64,000 bases of DNA from positions 67,450,678 to 67,514,677 of the forward strand of contig OX104134.1 in the NCBI GenBank assembly GCA_944470555.2, read 5' to 3'. Within the stretch, counting starts at the first letter, position 1, and the number at the start of each line of letters is the position of its first letter. Position numbers and translations under genes: made by a program. This stretch comes from Heterobilharzia americana (Eukaryota > Platyhelminthes > Trematoda > Strigeidida > Schistosomatidae). The notes under the pieces are model-generated. The model did no database searches. It saw only the letters and a program-made list of their open reading frames with translations, and was not told the origin of the DNA. Below, piece by piece: positions 48,361-59,997 of this stretch.

Positions 48361-48490
48361 ACTCACCAATTTTAGGGTACTGTTTGTATTACTACTGCGT
48401 AACACCTAAATAACCTCACTTTACTCGATGTGCTGTAGTGCCTGCTTAATCAGTACCTCACCCAAGGCGTAAGAGCCGATAGCAGATGCA

Positions 48491-50057
48491 GATATGAATT
48501 ACTTACTAGTGTACCAATTCAAGACCCTCAGATACCAGATCAAGGAAGAAAGTGAGACCAGTTTTCGACAGGAGGTGATATTTTCGAAAAGAAGTGTCAA
48601 GTTTTAGACGGATAAGCTGTCTTGCTTACGTGGTTGTGAACAAACAACAGTATGTGACGGAAAAACGCACTGAGACCTGCGGTAAACAAGTGAGCGGGTG
48701 CAAACCGTAAAATATGGTTCCCGTAAGTATTTTAAGTATGAGTTTAAACTTGTTATCATTGCCAAGAGGTGTTACCGGCAGACCATAATTCTAAGTTTTC
48801 ATCCCAAACACCCCACAAGGCTGTCCCGTGAGACTTATGTCTGCCCTCCTATCTTGTGTCGCAAGAAATAAATGTTTGAAATATGCTCTGCAATTAATTT
48901 TTTACTTGGAAGTGTACCAAGAGTGGAACTATATTAGGCTCAAAAATAATGTAAAGTACTTGTGGGCGAAAACAGCCATTCTATTCATCTCACAGGCCAG
49001 CACAGTAAAACACTTGAAAAAGTCACAGTGATTAAACGTCTTCCGAGAATTCAGGGTCTGAAGAATACAGCTGAACTTTCATGAGTGGCTGTGTTCTGGA
49101 TTTCGAAAGGAAATTATCAACACACTTTTCTAGCCTTTCTAAACCGCTTGGATTCGCTGATTCTATGAAGCTCTTTTACTTTCGCACGGTTTCCTGCTAA
49201 CCCAATTGGTTGAGCGTGGTTTGGAGTTGTACACAGATGACGGCAACTGCTATCTCCATAGTAGTCATTGAAGTTCTTTTCAACGAAATTATTTCCACCG
49301 ACATGGACCAAGACACTAGCTGTTCCCCGGAGGATGAAAATCTTCCCCATAGTTTCGCTTGGGAATTTCTCATGAGCGGTTTTTGGCCATCATAAACGAG
49401 ACACAGTGTGAGGGACCACATTCTGATAATATCAGCAGTTTCCAAGCACTGGCATATAAGGGGCGCCAATGATTTCATTTCCTCAACTCCCAGTTATGCG
49501 GAATAAGGATCGTCTCAGCTTCAGAGGAATAACAACTCCTTTAGGATGTCGTGATATTTCATCTCTTCGTTTTCAAAGAAGAGGGAATCTTCGCTTGCAC
49601 TTCTCAGTTCAGCTTTTCTTCAGTGAAACTATGATGCTTCCATAGTACTTCTTGGTATCCCTTATGAATGTTGCTCTCTCAAGGGTTAATGACTTGACTG
49701 ATAAACAATGAGTATTGTTAAGAAGACTCTTGGACGATGAATAACGCGAAAGGGAATCCATCTAAGGTAAGTATTTAGCCTGTCTGGATTCTGTAATATA
49801 TTCAAAATTGGAACAGGTCTTTAGTATCACCAAACTTTTGACGACAATGGGAAACATTTATACGCTGCTTATAAAAAATATCAAAAAAAGATTAGATGCT
49901 CGCTTCTGTTATTATTTTTTTTTAGAAATATATGACCACATGGTGGTAAAAACTGCTGTTCAAAAGATAAAATGTAGGAAATGTTTCGCACACCTAGTGA
50001 AAACATTAACTCGAAGAAATTGGAAAGTTAAAAATAATTGGGACAATTTTACCCGCA
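48491..50057. other. Stretch without identified genes
   Basis: Overlapping minus frames 49478-49197 and 49350-49117 (the second containing ISESKRFRKARK) look like decayed coding DNA but could not be named. The plus frame 49808-50092 (94 codons, Lys-rich) has no motif. A strong donor-like aaggtaagta lies at about 49,764-49,773 (plus), without an identifiable exon before it. Confidence 0.3.
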
Positions 50058-52280
50058 CTACTCAGGTGGGTATATTTTCAGATAATCCGTAAACCCTATG
50101 ACTTGATCTGATCGTGTTTTTTGTTGTGCAGGTGATTGTTGTATCTGTGCAAAATCAGGCACTTCATGAAGAATTCCGACTTTTGGGCTGTCTGCCAGTC
50201 GGCTATAGAGAGCAGAAACATCGCCAATGATGGGGTTACCTTCGGAGTGACCTGGGTTCAAACGACGGATACTAACACTATCTGCATGTTCACTTCGCTT
50301 GATTATATAGAATCTTTCGTACCGCATAAAAACTTTGAATGATCCATCGTAAGGTGGTTCAAGTGGTCTACGAACGGCATCGTGACGTATGTAAACATGT
50401 GATATCTTGTGTAAAGCGGGTGAACGAAGACATCAGTCGTTTAGGGTCGAACAAGGATAAATATAACTTAACGCACCACCACTGCAGAACCGCATCTGGC
50501 ATCAGCTTTCAACGAGTCCCGAATACTAACTGGGACTACAGGCAAAACCTCCGTCCAGTGAGGCCTCCTTAAAGCCGAAAGTAAATCTTTCAGCTGTCGA
50601 CGAAAACGTCCTACCCTGCCGTTGCTTGTGGATGGTCGGCTGTCGTTCGGAGCCGAGCCATCCATCTTTCAACAGAGGCACGAGCGGTGGTTCAAGCAGT
50701 AATATTCCTAATGGACACTGCCTCTGGCCACCCCGTAAAATGATCCACAGAGGTGGAAAGGTATGCGTATCCACTCGATTCTGGTAGAGGTCACACAGTA
50801 TCTATATGGACGTAGTCGAGACGAATATCTAGGCCTAAAAAAACCCAAAGGGCTTTTCGTCCGTCATATGACTTTATACTTTTGACAAGCTACGCACAAT
50901 TGACCCCGCTCTTCAACGCCCTTATCGATTTCAGGCTATTAGAAACTTCGTGCAGTAAGCCTGATGGTGGCTCTTACATCCGGGTGCGATAATTTGTGAA
51001 ACCTGTCGAAGAAGTAGCGTTGACATCCCCTTGGAACGGTTAGGTGTGACTGGCTAACGGAGACGCTGCATAAAGTTGTATCTTTTCCTGATCCTACTGG
51101 ATACAGTTATAGCCTGAGAGTTGTTAACGAAAACCCATGGTTTACCTCAAGATCTCATTTTTGAGGCTGAGATGATTCAACAAGATTCACGCCTTTGATA
51201 CGGTCTATTGAAGCTACTCGAGACAATGCGTCGGCTACGCAGTTTTCTGCTCTGGGTATATGGTAGACATCTGACGTGAACTGGGAAATGTAGTCCGGGT
51301 GTCGGGACTCACACTGGGAGTGTTTATCAGATGGTGAGGCGAAAAAGTCAGACGCTTTTGGTTTGCGAAAGTGATGAAATCACGACATTCAAAAGAATGT
51401 CAAAAATGACATACAGAACAGTACAGCGCTAGGAGTTCCCTACCAGATGTACTGCACATTGTTTCCACCTCCTGCAGCCGCCCAGGGAGAACGTCCAAAG
51501 GCTGTCACTAGCTGTCAGTCGGCCGTCTCAGAACTCCTCCGGTCACTGAGTCATATGGAACAAAAGTAGTACTCAAAGGAGCATTGCGGTTGTGGTGCAC
51601 AAGCATGATTGTATTCGCGATAGCTTTCTGACCTTAGAGAAAGCAGGTCTATAGCCACACATTTCGTAGTCCCTCGAAGTAGATTTGTTAGTGGTCTAAT
51701 CACAGAGTCATAGTTTGGAATAAACCTCCTGTAGCAGCTTGCCAGGCGGTTGAAAGCGCTAAGCTGTTTCACAGTGGTAAGCTCTGGATAGTTTATGATA
51801 GTCATCACTTTATCCGTCAATGAGCGAATGCTTTTGCTGTTATAGCATGCTCAAGGAAACTGAGTGATTTGACTCCTACTTCATATATCTGTATGTTGAC
51901 TGTAATACTCTGCTTTCTTAATCTGCTGAATGAGAGGTCCAAATGTTTACAGTGAGTTTCCTTATCCGAACTTCCAATGAGATAGTCATCGGCTTATAAG
52001 TGGATTAAACCTAAACCACGGAAGATATCATTCATGAAGCGTTGGAAATATCTGTCCTGCATTCCGTAGACCGAAAGGCATGCGCAGGAATTCAGACAGT
52101 CCAGAAGAAGTAATGATGGCTGTTTTCTTGATACCTACTGTTGCCGTAGGTATCTGATTTTATGGTCTGACTAGGTCAATCTTGGAGAATATGTTTGTTC
52201 CGCAAAATGTCCCAGTGAAGTTGTAGATGTGAGGTATAAGGTAACAGTCATACATCGCGCACTAACATCCACTCACCATG
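50058..52280 (-). pseudogene. Ty3/Gypsy pol: RT, RNase H and integrase, CsRn1-like
   Basis: Minus-strand translation across frames gives, from 52,280 down: GTNIFSKIDLVRP (RT motif A), IKKTAIITSSGLSEFLRMPF with GLRNAG (motif B); a destroyed YIDD region (about 52,010-51,970); QLSAFNRLASCYRRFIPNYD (connection); DYISQFTSDVYHIPRAENCV followed by ADALSR (RNase H end, about 51,300-51,230); a decayed integrase zinc region; DYVHIDTV-PLPESSGYAYL, VDHFTGWPEAVSIRNITA and ERWMAR (integrase core, about 50,830-50,650); then a deletion removing the TTDRG part; LKDLLSALRRPHWTEVLPVV; and HDAVRRPLEPPYDGSFKVFM with the C-terminal domain to 50,058. Many stops; no product. Confidence 0.82.
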
Positions 52281-52795
52281 CTAATACGTGGATAGGATGC
52301 TGTTGTTATGCTGCATTTTATATATATCGTTCATGGATTCTCCAGACCTAAGAAGTCTCCATCTCGTGTGCCTTGCATGTTGAGGTTACTCCAGACTGGG
52401 AGGAAATGTAACAGAAAATTAAAAAAACCGTCACTAAAACAGGTAAATTACATCCTGGTCGCCGGCAGCTGTGAGCATCCCACTTTCGCATTTCAGATGA
52501 AGACAAATTCTAGCATAAGTGAATTTATACTTCACGATAGGAAGAGAATGAAACGTGGCCCTTTCACACCCAAAGGAAATGTGAGTTGAATGTGTTCTTT
52601 CGTTTTTAAAATAAAACCATTTCCTTTCCGAATAAATTTTCCAGATAGCTCTGTCTTTCAAAATATGGAGTGGTGCTGCAGTAACTGCCGAGTCCCTTTT
52701 GTAGTTCGTTTCACCGTCTTCATCTTTGGCGTTTCTAAACGTCTCCACCTCCTAACTGTTTGTTTTCTTCCATTTCGTAGATATTATCAACCGCC
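52281..52795. other. Stretch without recognised genes
   Basis: Two overlapping frames (52308-52589 plus, 52434-52748 minus) lack motifs. This is the junction between minus-strand Gypsy DNA and the plus-strand CR1 remnant. Confidence 0.35.
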
Positions 52796-52809
52796 CCTTT
52801 TTCTATACC

Positions 52810-53892
52810 CACTTTGATTACGACCCATTCGTAAATATGTTGAAGGTAGGCAACAACATCGTTACAGACACCAAAGAGATATGTGAACCACTAAGCCAAA
52901 CGTCTAGCCTTTCCTTCACTGATTATAATCACAGCCTTGCGACACTCAATGACACTGCTGCACATAAAATCTCGGAAATTGAGTTCAATCTAAACAATGT
53001 ACATGATGCTTAAAAACCACCGAAAATCACTCTTAGTGAAGGAGTAGATGGGAAACCTGGCATTTTCATTAAAAGTGGCAGCGTGAACTTCCTCATATTG
53101 CTAGCAGAAATACTCAACCTGCCCTTAACCTCTGGCACTTTCCCACTTTCATGGAAGACCAGTCGTATTACCCCGTACTTTAAGTAAGATTCCGCCGCAT
53201 CAACATAACATCTGTCCTTTCACGTATCATGGAGAAAGTGGTGGAAAACACCATCTTTTCAGACCCTTCGGAACATAAACTTATGAGCTCCTCGTAGCAT
53301 GGGTTTCTGTCTAAAACATCTTGTATCACGTATCAACATACTCACACCTGAAGCAAAACTTATACTAAACAAGGTTATGGTTCGCCCAATATTAGAGTAT
53401 TGCACGGTTATCTATGGTAACATGAAGGTATCAGATAGAATTCGAGTAGAGAACATTCAACGAAACTTTACTCGTTGTCTACTAATACAAAACGGAGGAC
53501 TTCCTTACGAAGCAAGATGCAAAAAACTAGAACTAGAATCACTCTGGCTGAGACGCCTAAAGCTCAACCTAACCTTTCTTTTTCATCTTTTATTTGGAAA
53601 CCCTAGAACGAAATGTGTTATCACTATTAAATCAACACAGACATATAATCTGCTTAATAGTGAGTACACCATCCTAATAAATAAGTATCGCTCAAAACTT
53701 CGATGTAGGTTTTTCATAACGCAATACACTATACTGTGGAACAAACTTCTCGCTCCTATACGAGCATGTCGATCTCTCAGCCAGTATGAACGACTACTTA
53801 GTGAATTCCTCCCATCTAAAGATTTTCACCAATTCGTTGACAGCCAAATCACAAATGGTAATACCATGTGCAATAGTGCTACTGGTACCTAG
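52810..53892 (+). pseudogene. CR1-type LINE, RT start joined to RT C-terminus (copy a)
   Basis: Plus-strand translation of about 52,960-53,290 gives HKISEIEFNLNNVHDA, GVDGKPGIFIKSG, LPLTSGTFPLSWKTSRITP and a decayed ISSVISRIMEKVVE block, the front of a CR1-type RT. It ends at about 53,297 near a QHGF-type block and then jumps to frame 53299-53892, which is the C-terminal part: MVRPILEYCTVIYGNM, RVENIQRNFTRCL, YEARCKKLELESLWLRRLKL and a TQYTILWNKLLAPIRAC end. The central palm with motifs A, B and C is missing. The 197-codon frame is the longest in the window and is still open, so the loss of the palm is probably not very old, or the frame survived by chance. Confidence 0.78.
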
Positions 53893-54229
53893 GCTCAAGC
53901 GAGACTAACAGTAATGATAAAAGTATACAATACCGGAAACTAAACGCATTAGTTAAGTTAAAATCTAATTTCTAAGGATAAAAATAACCAAGAGTGAACA
54001 TGAAGCGGGGTGCGATACGATTTGCAACAGTGAACTCAGTAGCTACTCTAATGTAACCTACATTTCTTCATAGCCTAACTGATCTCACGACTTAACACCT
54101 ATTTCTTAAAATTAGTCCCTTAAAATAATCTCTCTACTCCGGATTGATAAACGAACTGTCTGTCGGTACATTTTCATAACATGTTTTATTATTTACCCTT
54201 TGTTATCAGTATTTATGTGTAAGTACTGT

Positions 54230-54970
54230 GCACCACCACATTGTTTCGGTGGCCCCGATATGGTAACAATCAACAGGCAACACCATGATCATCCCCCTCG
54301 TGACCGGATGAAGGATGGTTACCATCTTAGAAAAAACCATGAATTTCACCTAAGTGTTTATAACTTCATCAAACGTTTGTACATAGGTGTATAACAAGAG
54401 AATACCTGGTCCAAAATCCTATAATCTCTCTATTTCGTAGTGGTATCTTTGGCTTCAGACTAATTTTCATTAACACCGTGCGTACCTTCATCTTTTTCCA
54501 CCTGAGCTGACCTCTAAACAGTTGGTTCTGGATACTTCTTGAAGTAAGTTTTGCAGTCAGTACAAAGAACTCACCCAGATGTATCATGGTTGACCTACTC
54601 CTGCGTATTTTTATGCTCCTGTTTTGAATTTCGCCTGCTGCTCGCTTTCGTTATTAACTTTTCAGGTTTACCTAACCAGTCCTGCACTCAAATAGAATCC
54701 TAGAAGTCGCATTTGTCAATGTGCACCATACCATCAAAACCTTATGACGAACGCACACACCCCACCTTCAAGAATATTGGAAGATTCAAACAACAACCGA
54801 ATAATTCCTAGTTTCGAACTGAGCCTACTTCAACACACCTCTTATATGCCATGAACAACGGTATCTAATGTATAGCTTAACATTGTACATAATAGTCATT
54901 TCTCACTACCAAAATGATCAAACCTGTAAACTGGTTTGTATTCATGTAACCTTTGTATGATATATAAAAC
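54230..54970. repeat. Repeat unit of about 0.74 kb, copy 1
   Basis: From gcaccaccacattg to about tatgatatataaaac. It aligns along its whole length with 56,436-57,560 (markers: caggcaacaccatg, atgaatttcac/atgagttttac, ttttcaggttt/ttttcaggtct, caccatacc/caccatgcc, gatcaaacctg/gatcaaatctg). It is non-coding; the short minus frame 54369-54587 has no motif. It follows a CR1 remnant, as does copy 2, so it may be CR1 3' DNA or part of an old tandem duplication. Confidence 0.75.
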
Positions 54971-55004
54971 CTATAGTTCTTTGATCACATAATTACTGGC
55001 AGAG

Positions 55005-55770
55005 ACGATAGAAAAGTGGTCGTCTTGCCTTACTTCAATTTCACCAAAGCTTTTGAGAAAGTCCATTATTTTTTACTCCTTCATAATAGGAATTCGTTTG
55101 GGATAAGTGGCAAGTTGCATAATTCGATCGGCTCATTTCTGTTGAACCACGTCCAAGTTGTCAAAACAGGTTCACTTTGTTCCGTTCCTAAAAATATCAC
55201 CAGCAGAGTAATCCAAGGTTCCGTTCTAGGACCCCTTCTCTTTACAATGTATATAAATGATATATGCACCTGCAACGGTACAATGCTCCAAATCACGCCA
55301 TCTCATCGGCCTCATTCACCGAAATTTTCGCTTTAATGAAACTAAACTGATTCTGTATGAGATGTGTGTGACCACTACTAGAATACTGTCCTGTCATACT
55401 TCGTTGCCTGCGGTTTGGTGACAACCAGAAAATTGAGAAAACTCAACTATACTTTACCAGACTTATTTCTCCCGGCAAATCATACAGAGACAGATGTCAT
55501 ACTAAGTGACTAGAGCCTATGTGGTTGAGGCAAATAAAGTTGAACCTCAACATTTTCTATAAGGTCCTACACAACGAAGTGACCACTAATATGGACACAG
55601 AAAAGTTTGCTAACAGAAAACCTTACGATCTTAGAGACTAAGACTGCCTAGTAACACTTCCATATGCGTTCAAACGGCTTAAATTTCATTTTTTCACCAC
55701 GCATTAAGCTAACATTTGAAACAGACTGCAGCATGATGTTCGATGCTGCAAGGCTACATCTAGAGTCCAA
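55005..55770 (+). pseudogene. CR1-type LINE remnant with palm deletion (copy b)
   Basis: Frame 55016-55336 reads FNFTKAFEKVHYFLLLHN (RT motif A, normally FSKAFDKVDH), ISGKLHNSIGSFLLNHVQVV, then SRVIQGSVLGPLLFTMYIND (motif B region) and stops at IC. What follows (about 55,330-55,760, frameshifted) is the C-terminal part: a decayed LEYCPVI block, QLYFTRLISPGKSYRDRCH, LEPMWLRQIKLNLNIFY and PYDLRD. The YADD catalytic motif between them is absent. The gap lies in the same RT region as in copy a, but with different endpoints. Confidence 0.75.
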
Positions 55771-56435
55771 CACGTAATAATCTGACGTAACCACCTAAGA
55801 ATTTATCATAGGGTGAGTAATTTCTGTTGAATTACACACTACTCTATGCATATTTAGGGTAATCATGTGTCTGATGCTGGTTACTGATCCTAACCTCGTA
55901 GTGTAACTTCACGCAGCTACTGTTATCCCCTCCTACAAATAGACATTCCACCCACCGTTCCCTTTTCTTTTTGTAATCAGCTAAGAATCTTGATATCATA
56001 TAGTAGTACAAGTAATCTTTGCGCGGTAAATCAGGTTTGACTATGCCATAAGTAGAGGTATAATGGTCATAACTGTTGCCTGTTGTGCTATACATACCGA
56101 GAGATGATTGAGTCAATAACGTATGCACAGTCTTAGGCAGTTGAAAGTAGGCTCAAAATATCTTTGTAACAATCAGCTTTAGTGAGCGTAGTACAAAAAC
56201 ATTTAAAAGATCAAAGTGAAAAGATGCGGGGATGGGAATAATAGACCAGCAAGCATGATGGCTTCGAGATAAACTTGAGCTACCCTTGTCTGTACGGTGG
56301 TATCTTTATAAAACCCGCGGCTCTTGTACTTCTGATAGCTTTTGAATTCAAAAAAACAGTGACAAAAAATAATAGAAAGTAGTGACGAGGTCACTAAAAA
56401 GATGACTCGCCATGTCTACTACCTCAGCTCAGTCA
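55771..56435. other. Stretch without recognised genes
   Basis: A 94-codon minus frame (56128-55844) has no motif. Spacer between CR1 copy b and repeat unit 2. Confidence 0.35.
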
Positions 56436-57560
56436 GCACCACCATATTGTCTCTATAGCACTGATATGATAACACTTGACAGGCAACACCATGTTTATCC
56501 CTCCCCAATGACTAAACAAAACGTGTTTACCATTATAGTGAAGAGCATGAGTTTTACGTAAATGTTTATAGCTTCACTTAACTTTCGTACACAAGTTTTC
56601 TGCATATGCGCGAATACCTGTTCCGAATCCTCTCTTTTCTCTATTGCACAACGATATCTTCGGCTTCAGTTTTGTTTTCGCTGCTTCCGTATACACCTTC
56701 ATCTTCTTCCCATAAATTGACCTCTAAAGTTGGTTTTGGATGCTTCACCAAATAGCTTTTGTAGTTATTACAATTAACTCAACTATTATATCATGATTGA
56801 CCCAAACTGACAAAAATGGGGAAAACTAATGGTGAGTAAATGGGAAAAATGAGGAAATGCAACAAAATATCCGCATTATCCCCACTAGTGGGGTTTATCC
56901 CCAATTTTTGCCCATGATTTCCCTCTTTTTTCCCTCTTCGTCCCCATGTTTTCCCCTTTATCCCCATCATTTCCCCACGTCTTCCCCTCTGTCTCCACGT
57001 TTTACGCTTTTGTCCCCATGTTCGTCTCCATTTCTGGCCCTTTGTTCCCACGTTTTCCCTTGCTTGTCTGTATACTGATATACTTCTGCGTAGTAGTTTT
57101 GTGCTCTTATTTCCAGTTTCACCTACTGCTTGCTTTTGTTATTCATTTTTCAGGTCTAACTGATCATTAATTTATTTATATGGAATCTTTGTGATCGTAT
57201 TTGTCAGCGTACACCATGCCATTACAACTTTATGAAGAATGCACACGCTCAGGGTCACGACTATACTACCCTCCTTACTTTCAAGAATATTTGAAGGTTC
57301 AAACAATGCCTGAATAATTCTTGATTTCGAACTGAACTTGTCTCAGTTTGCAGAACTATTGTGTTGGTGTTTCGGTGTTTTATTCTTTGTTGCATGCGAA
57401 ACGTTAACTTTCCTTCTCTAAACTCATCTCTTATGTGCCACGAATAACGGTGTCTAATGTGTTCCTTGTTATTGCACATAACAATGAATTCATATTACCA
57501 AAGTGATCAAATCTGCAAACTGGTTTCTTTTCATGTAGTTTATGCTGTATGGAATATATT
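56436..57560. repeat. Repeat unit copy 2, with two extra inserts
   Basis: Matches 54,230-54,970 but is longer because of a G-rich/foldback insert at about 56,803-57,081 and about 85 extra bases at roughly 57,335-57,420. Outside these the two units stay collinear. Confidence 0.75.
56803..57081. repeat. G-rich foldback/minisatellite insert
   Basis: About 279 bases absent from repeat copy 1. The first part is purine-rich on the plus strand (aaaaatggggaaaac, aaatgggaaaaatgagg). The centre is a perfect 14-base palindrome, ccccactagtgggg (56,880-56,893). The rest is pyrimidine-rich with an irregular unit around tccccatgttttcccc. On the minus strand it forms repeated G3-G4 runs and gives Gly/Arg/Lys-rich frames (57,051-56,791), which are a by-product of composition and not a gene. 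Confidence 0.8.
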
Positions 57561-57750
57561 ACTTTTATGATTATTATTGTTGTCATTATATTTTATCATG
57601 TTACTCAACTCGTTATTCAGATAAGTTGCGTCCTATTACTGTTTCAAAGAAGCTCTTTAAGGGAAACTTACTACTTCAAACTAATTATCTTCATTTAACG
57701 TTTATGCTATCTTGATCGACGCTCATTAATCTTTTAAGAACTGTCCTGTT

Positions 57751-58055
57751 GCGAACTTGACAGACACAGAGGCCAATCACTAATTATTCGAACTTGTTAT
57801 ATATCTACGAATACGAGACCAAGAAAGAACACAATAACGTAGTCGGATGGAATAGTATATTTGCGAGGTCGGGTCGAGATACCGATGCGTTCCAACTAAC
57901 TGGCTAGAGAGTCGATTACGAGCAGTGCAACGTTACACGACAGGGTGCCAAATGGCGACGATGCTTGACAGTGTCCCTTTAGCTTAGTGAGTCCGACAAA
58001 CCTATGAGAGTCAGCATCAATGTTGAATCTCGTGAAACCCTAGGCTATTGATTTT
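57751..58055. repeat. Dispersed 305-bp repeat, copy 2
   Basis: Nearly identical to 44,585-44,888 in the same orientation, one base longer (atatttgcgag versus atattgcgag). The sequences just outside the core are only weakly alike. Confidence 0.8.
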
Positions 58056-59815
58056 GTGGAAGTGTGTGACGCTACAATCTTAACAACCGAACCCTTTTTA
58101 CTTGATGAAAATTTAACTTTGTTTGTTCTTGTACACTTCCGTTATTTCGCACTATTCAAATGAGACTTGACTCTTTATAACTGTTGAAGTCGATGTAAAA
58201 AGTTATAATCATATTTTCCAGTGCAGTTTTATCATAAAACAAAATTATTCATTACTTCCACTTCAAATTTATGTATGGGATGAAACCACAATATTCCTTG
58301 AGGCTACCTACTGTCGTAACTGCTATTTAATTCAGTAATCGGTACTGTCCTCGTCTTGCAATAAGTTGCTCAATGAAACTATTAATGAATTTCATGGGAA
58401 TCACCAGCTCTTATAAATAGTATTTTATCTGTACGGACCTTTTAGCGTGAGTTTTGAATCCAAAGATAAGCTGATGGGGGCTGTTTACTTACCAGTTTGT
58501 TCGGCAGTTTACGTCACCCTACTTATTTGGTCTCACTTACAAAGAAGTCACAAGGTTAATCGCAACATATTTGAAATGGTAACATTCACATCAAAAACCC
58601 ACTTGTTCACTTTCAACCAACAGTACACCTATGGTGCGAACTATGCGCAAATTTGAAGGTTGATCAGCTCCATTTTCTCGGTCTGATTTCGTCAACCAGG
58701 AGAGTTCTTCATGAAACCAATGCATTCACCAGGTACAAGAAATCCAAAGAGTGAAGCCGGAACACTTTCCAAAACTGTTAACCATGACTGGGAGGCTCGT
58801 CGAAAATCTTTGCATCTCCCCTTAAGCATAAAATATTGAACTTACACAGAATTCGCAACCCCATTTACTATAGATCTGAAATAATAATAATAATTTATAC
58901 TCACTACCCCTTTTTGAGACATAGGAAACTAAATAACTGCTGTCCGTTATTCACAGCTGAAATCAAATAGTTCCCCCGCTATCACACTTTACCTTAAACA
59001 AGAAATTCACTCCCAATAAAATGTGTCGAAGGGTACGGTGCACAGTTGCCATTTCCTGACAAACAAGAAGATACATTTCAAAATTTACCCATATGAACGT
59101 GATTACTCAACTGGTGCCAGTTTTAGATTGGCACCTTTATGCGTTTCGGAACTACCAAATTTGAATCATCAGTTTCTCATTACCATTATCCTCAAAATTA
59201 CAGCTAGTAACGTATTTCTACAAGGATTTAAATATATTGATGAAAAGTCTGTGTATTATGGAGTACAGTGATGTATTCTAAATACATTTTTGATGGAAAG
59301 TTCGGGCATAATGAAAAACTTTTATCTTGGTAATATATAAAGCAAAATATTATTTATATTTTCTAACTGTTGATGTGATCACGGGTGGTAGTTTCAGTCG
59401 TAATACTACCAATAAAAAGACTTATCGTTCTGTGTTAACTTTTCATGAAAAATGTACTTAACATGTAGATTTATCTAGACACCTCACTAACAGCTATAAT
59501 TTACACTCAATACGTTTTGAAATAGGCTTCCTGAAATGTTACACAACCTTGTCAATACAGAATAAAAATCTATAAATTCTACATTCATTTTGGACTTAAT
59601 CTTTACCGGATGGGGATTACTTTCTCAAAAATGATTCCATCTGATAAATGATCATGGTTTTCTAAACCAATCTAAGCACAAGTAGTTTACTTAGGTTCAA
59701 CTAAACAGATTAGAAAAAATAATTGTTCTAGTTCAATAGAAATATCTCTTGGCTACGAAAGCACATCGTCTTTTAAAAAGAGATACCAGTTAATCACATT
59801 CCCTTTTCTCCGCCC
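58056..59815. other. AT-rich stretch without recognised genes
   Basis: Frames at 58447-58656 and 59023-59271 (plus, 69 and 82 codons) lack motifs. An aataataataataat tract lies near 58,882. Confidence 0.4.
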
Positions 59816-59819
59816 GAAA

Positions 59820-59997
59820 TAAATAAGAGGGAGAATTAGGCGGGCAATAAACATCAACCCGTTTTGAGTTGAGTGAGATAGCTGTGGTTTAGCAGACTAG
59901 TTGTGATTCTGGGTGATGAGTGAAGGCGAAATGAGATCTGGGCCGTAGCACCACTCGACCCGGCCTGGTACTTTACCAACTGAGCTACGAGACCCGG
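59820..59997 (-). repeat. tRNA-derived SINE, minus copy
   Basis: Read on the minus strand from 59,997: gggtctcgtagctcagttgg, a clear tRNA A box (tagctcagttgg, complement at 59,976-59,987), followed by taaagtaccaggccgggtcg and a tail ggcccagatctcatttcgcc...cactcatcaccca. The tRNA-like head is shortened, with no complete anticodon arm, so this is not a tRNA gene. SINEs of this kind are copied by LINE enzymes from an internal Pol III promoter. Confidence 0.65.

Larger units (their letters stand above)
46180..48490 (-). mobile_element. Gypsy deletion derivative: partial 5' LTR, integrase, 3' LTR
   Basis: Minus-strand order from high to low coordinate: the last roughly 120 bases of an LTR (48,490-48,371), immediately followed by integrase coding sequence (about 48,360-47,480), then about 0.8 kb of 3' sequence, a purine-rich tract (complement of 46,634-46,650, reading ctaggagaggggtaacc) and a complete LTR (46,633-46,180). 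Gag, protease, RT and RNase H are absent. The LTRs belong to the same family as the solo LTR at 42.9 kb. The element type is CsRn1/Boudicca-like, judged from the integrase. Confidence 0.7.

Noticed and set aside
49764..49773. Strong splice-donor-like aaggtaagta
   Set aside because: No coding exon could be recognised upstream; such strings occur by chance in DNA of this length.
56791..57170. Gly/Arg/Lys-rich minus frame and Pro/Ser/Phe-rich plus frames across the G-rich insert
   Set aside because: Low-complexity translation of a purine/pyrimidine tract; absent from the sister repeat and without a motif.
59895..59930. Possible hammerhead ribozyme: gtgatgag...cgaaat in the SINE
   Set aside because: Schistosome SINEs are known to carry hammerhead ribozymes and the bases partly fit (tgatgag then cgaaa). 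However, the first core C is missing, stem II would be only two pairs, and the closing helices do not form. Not supported.
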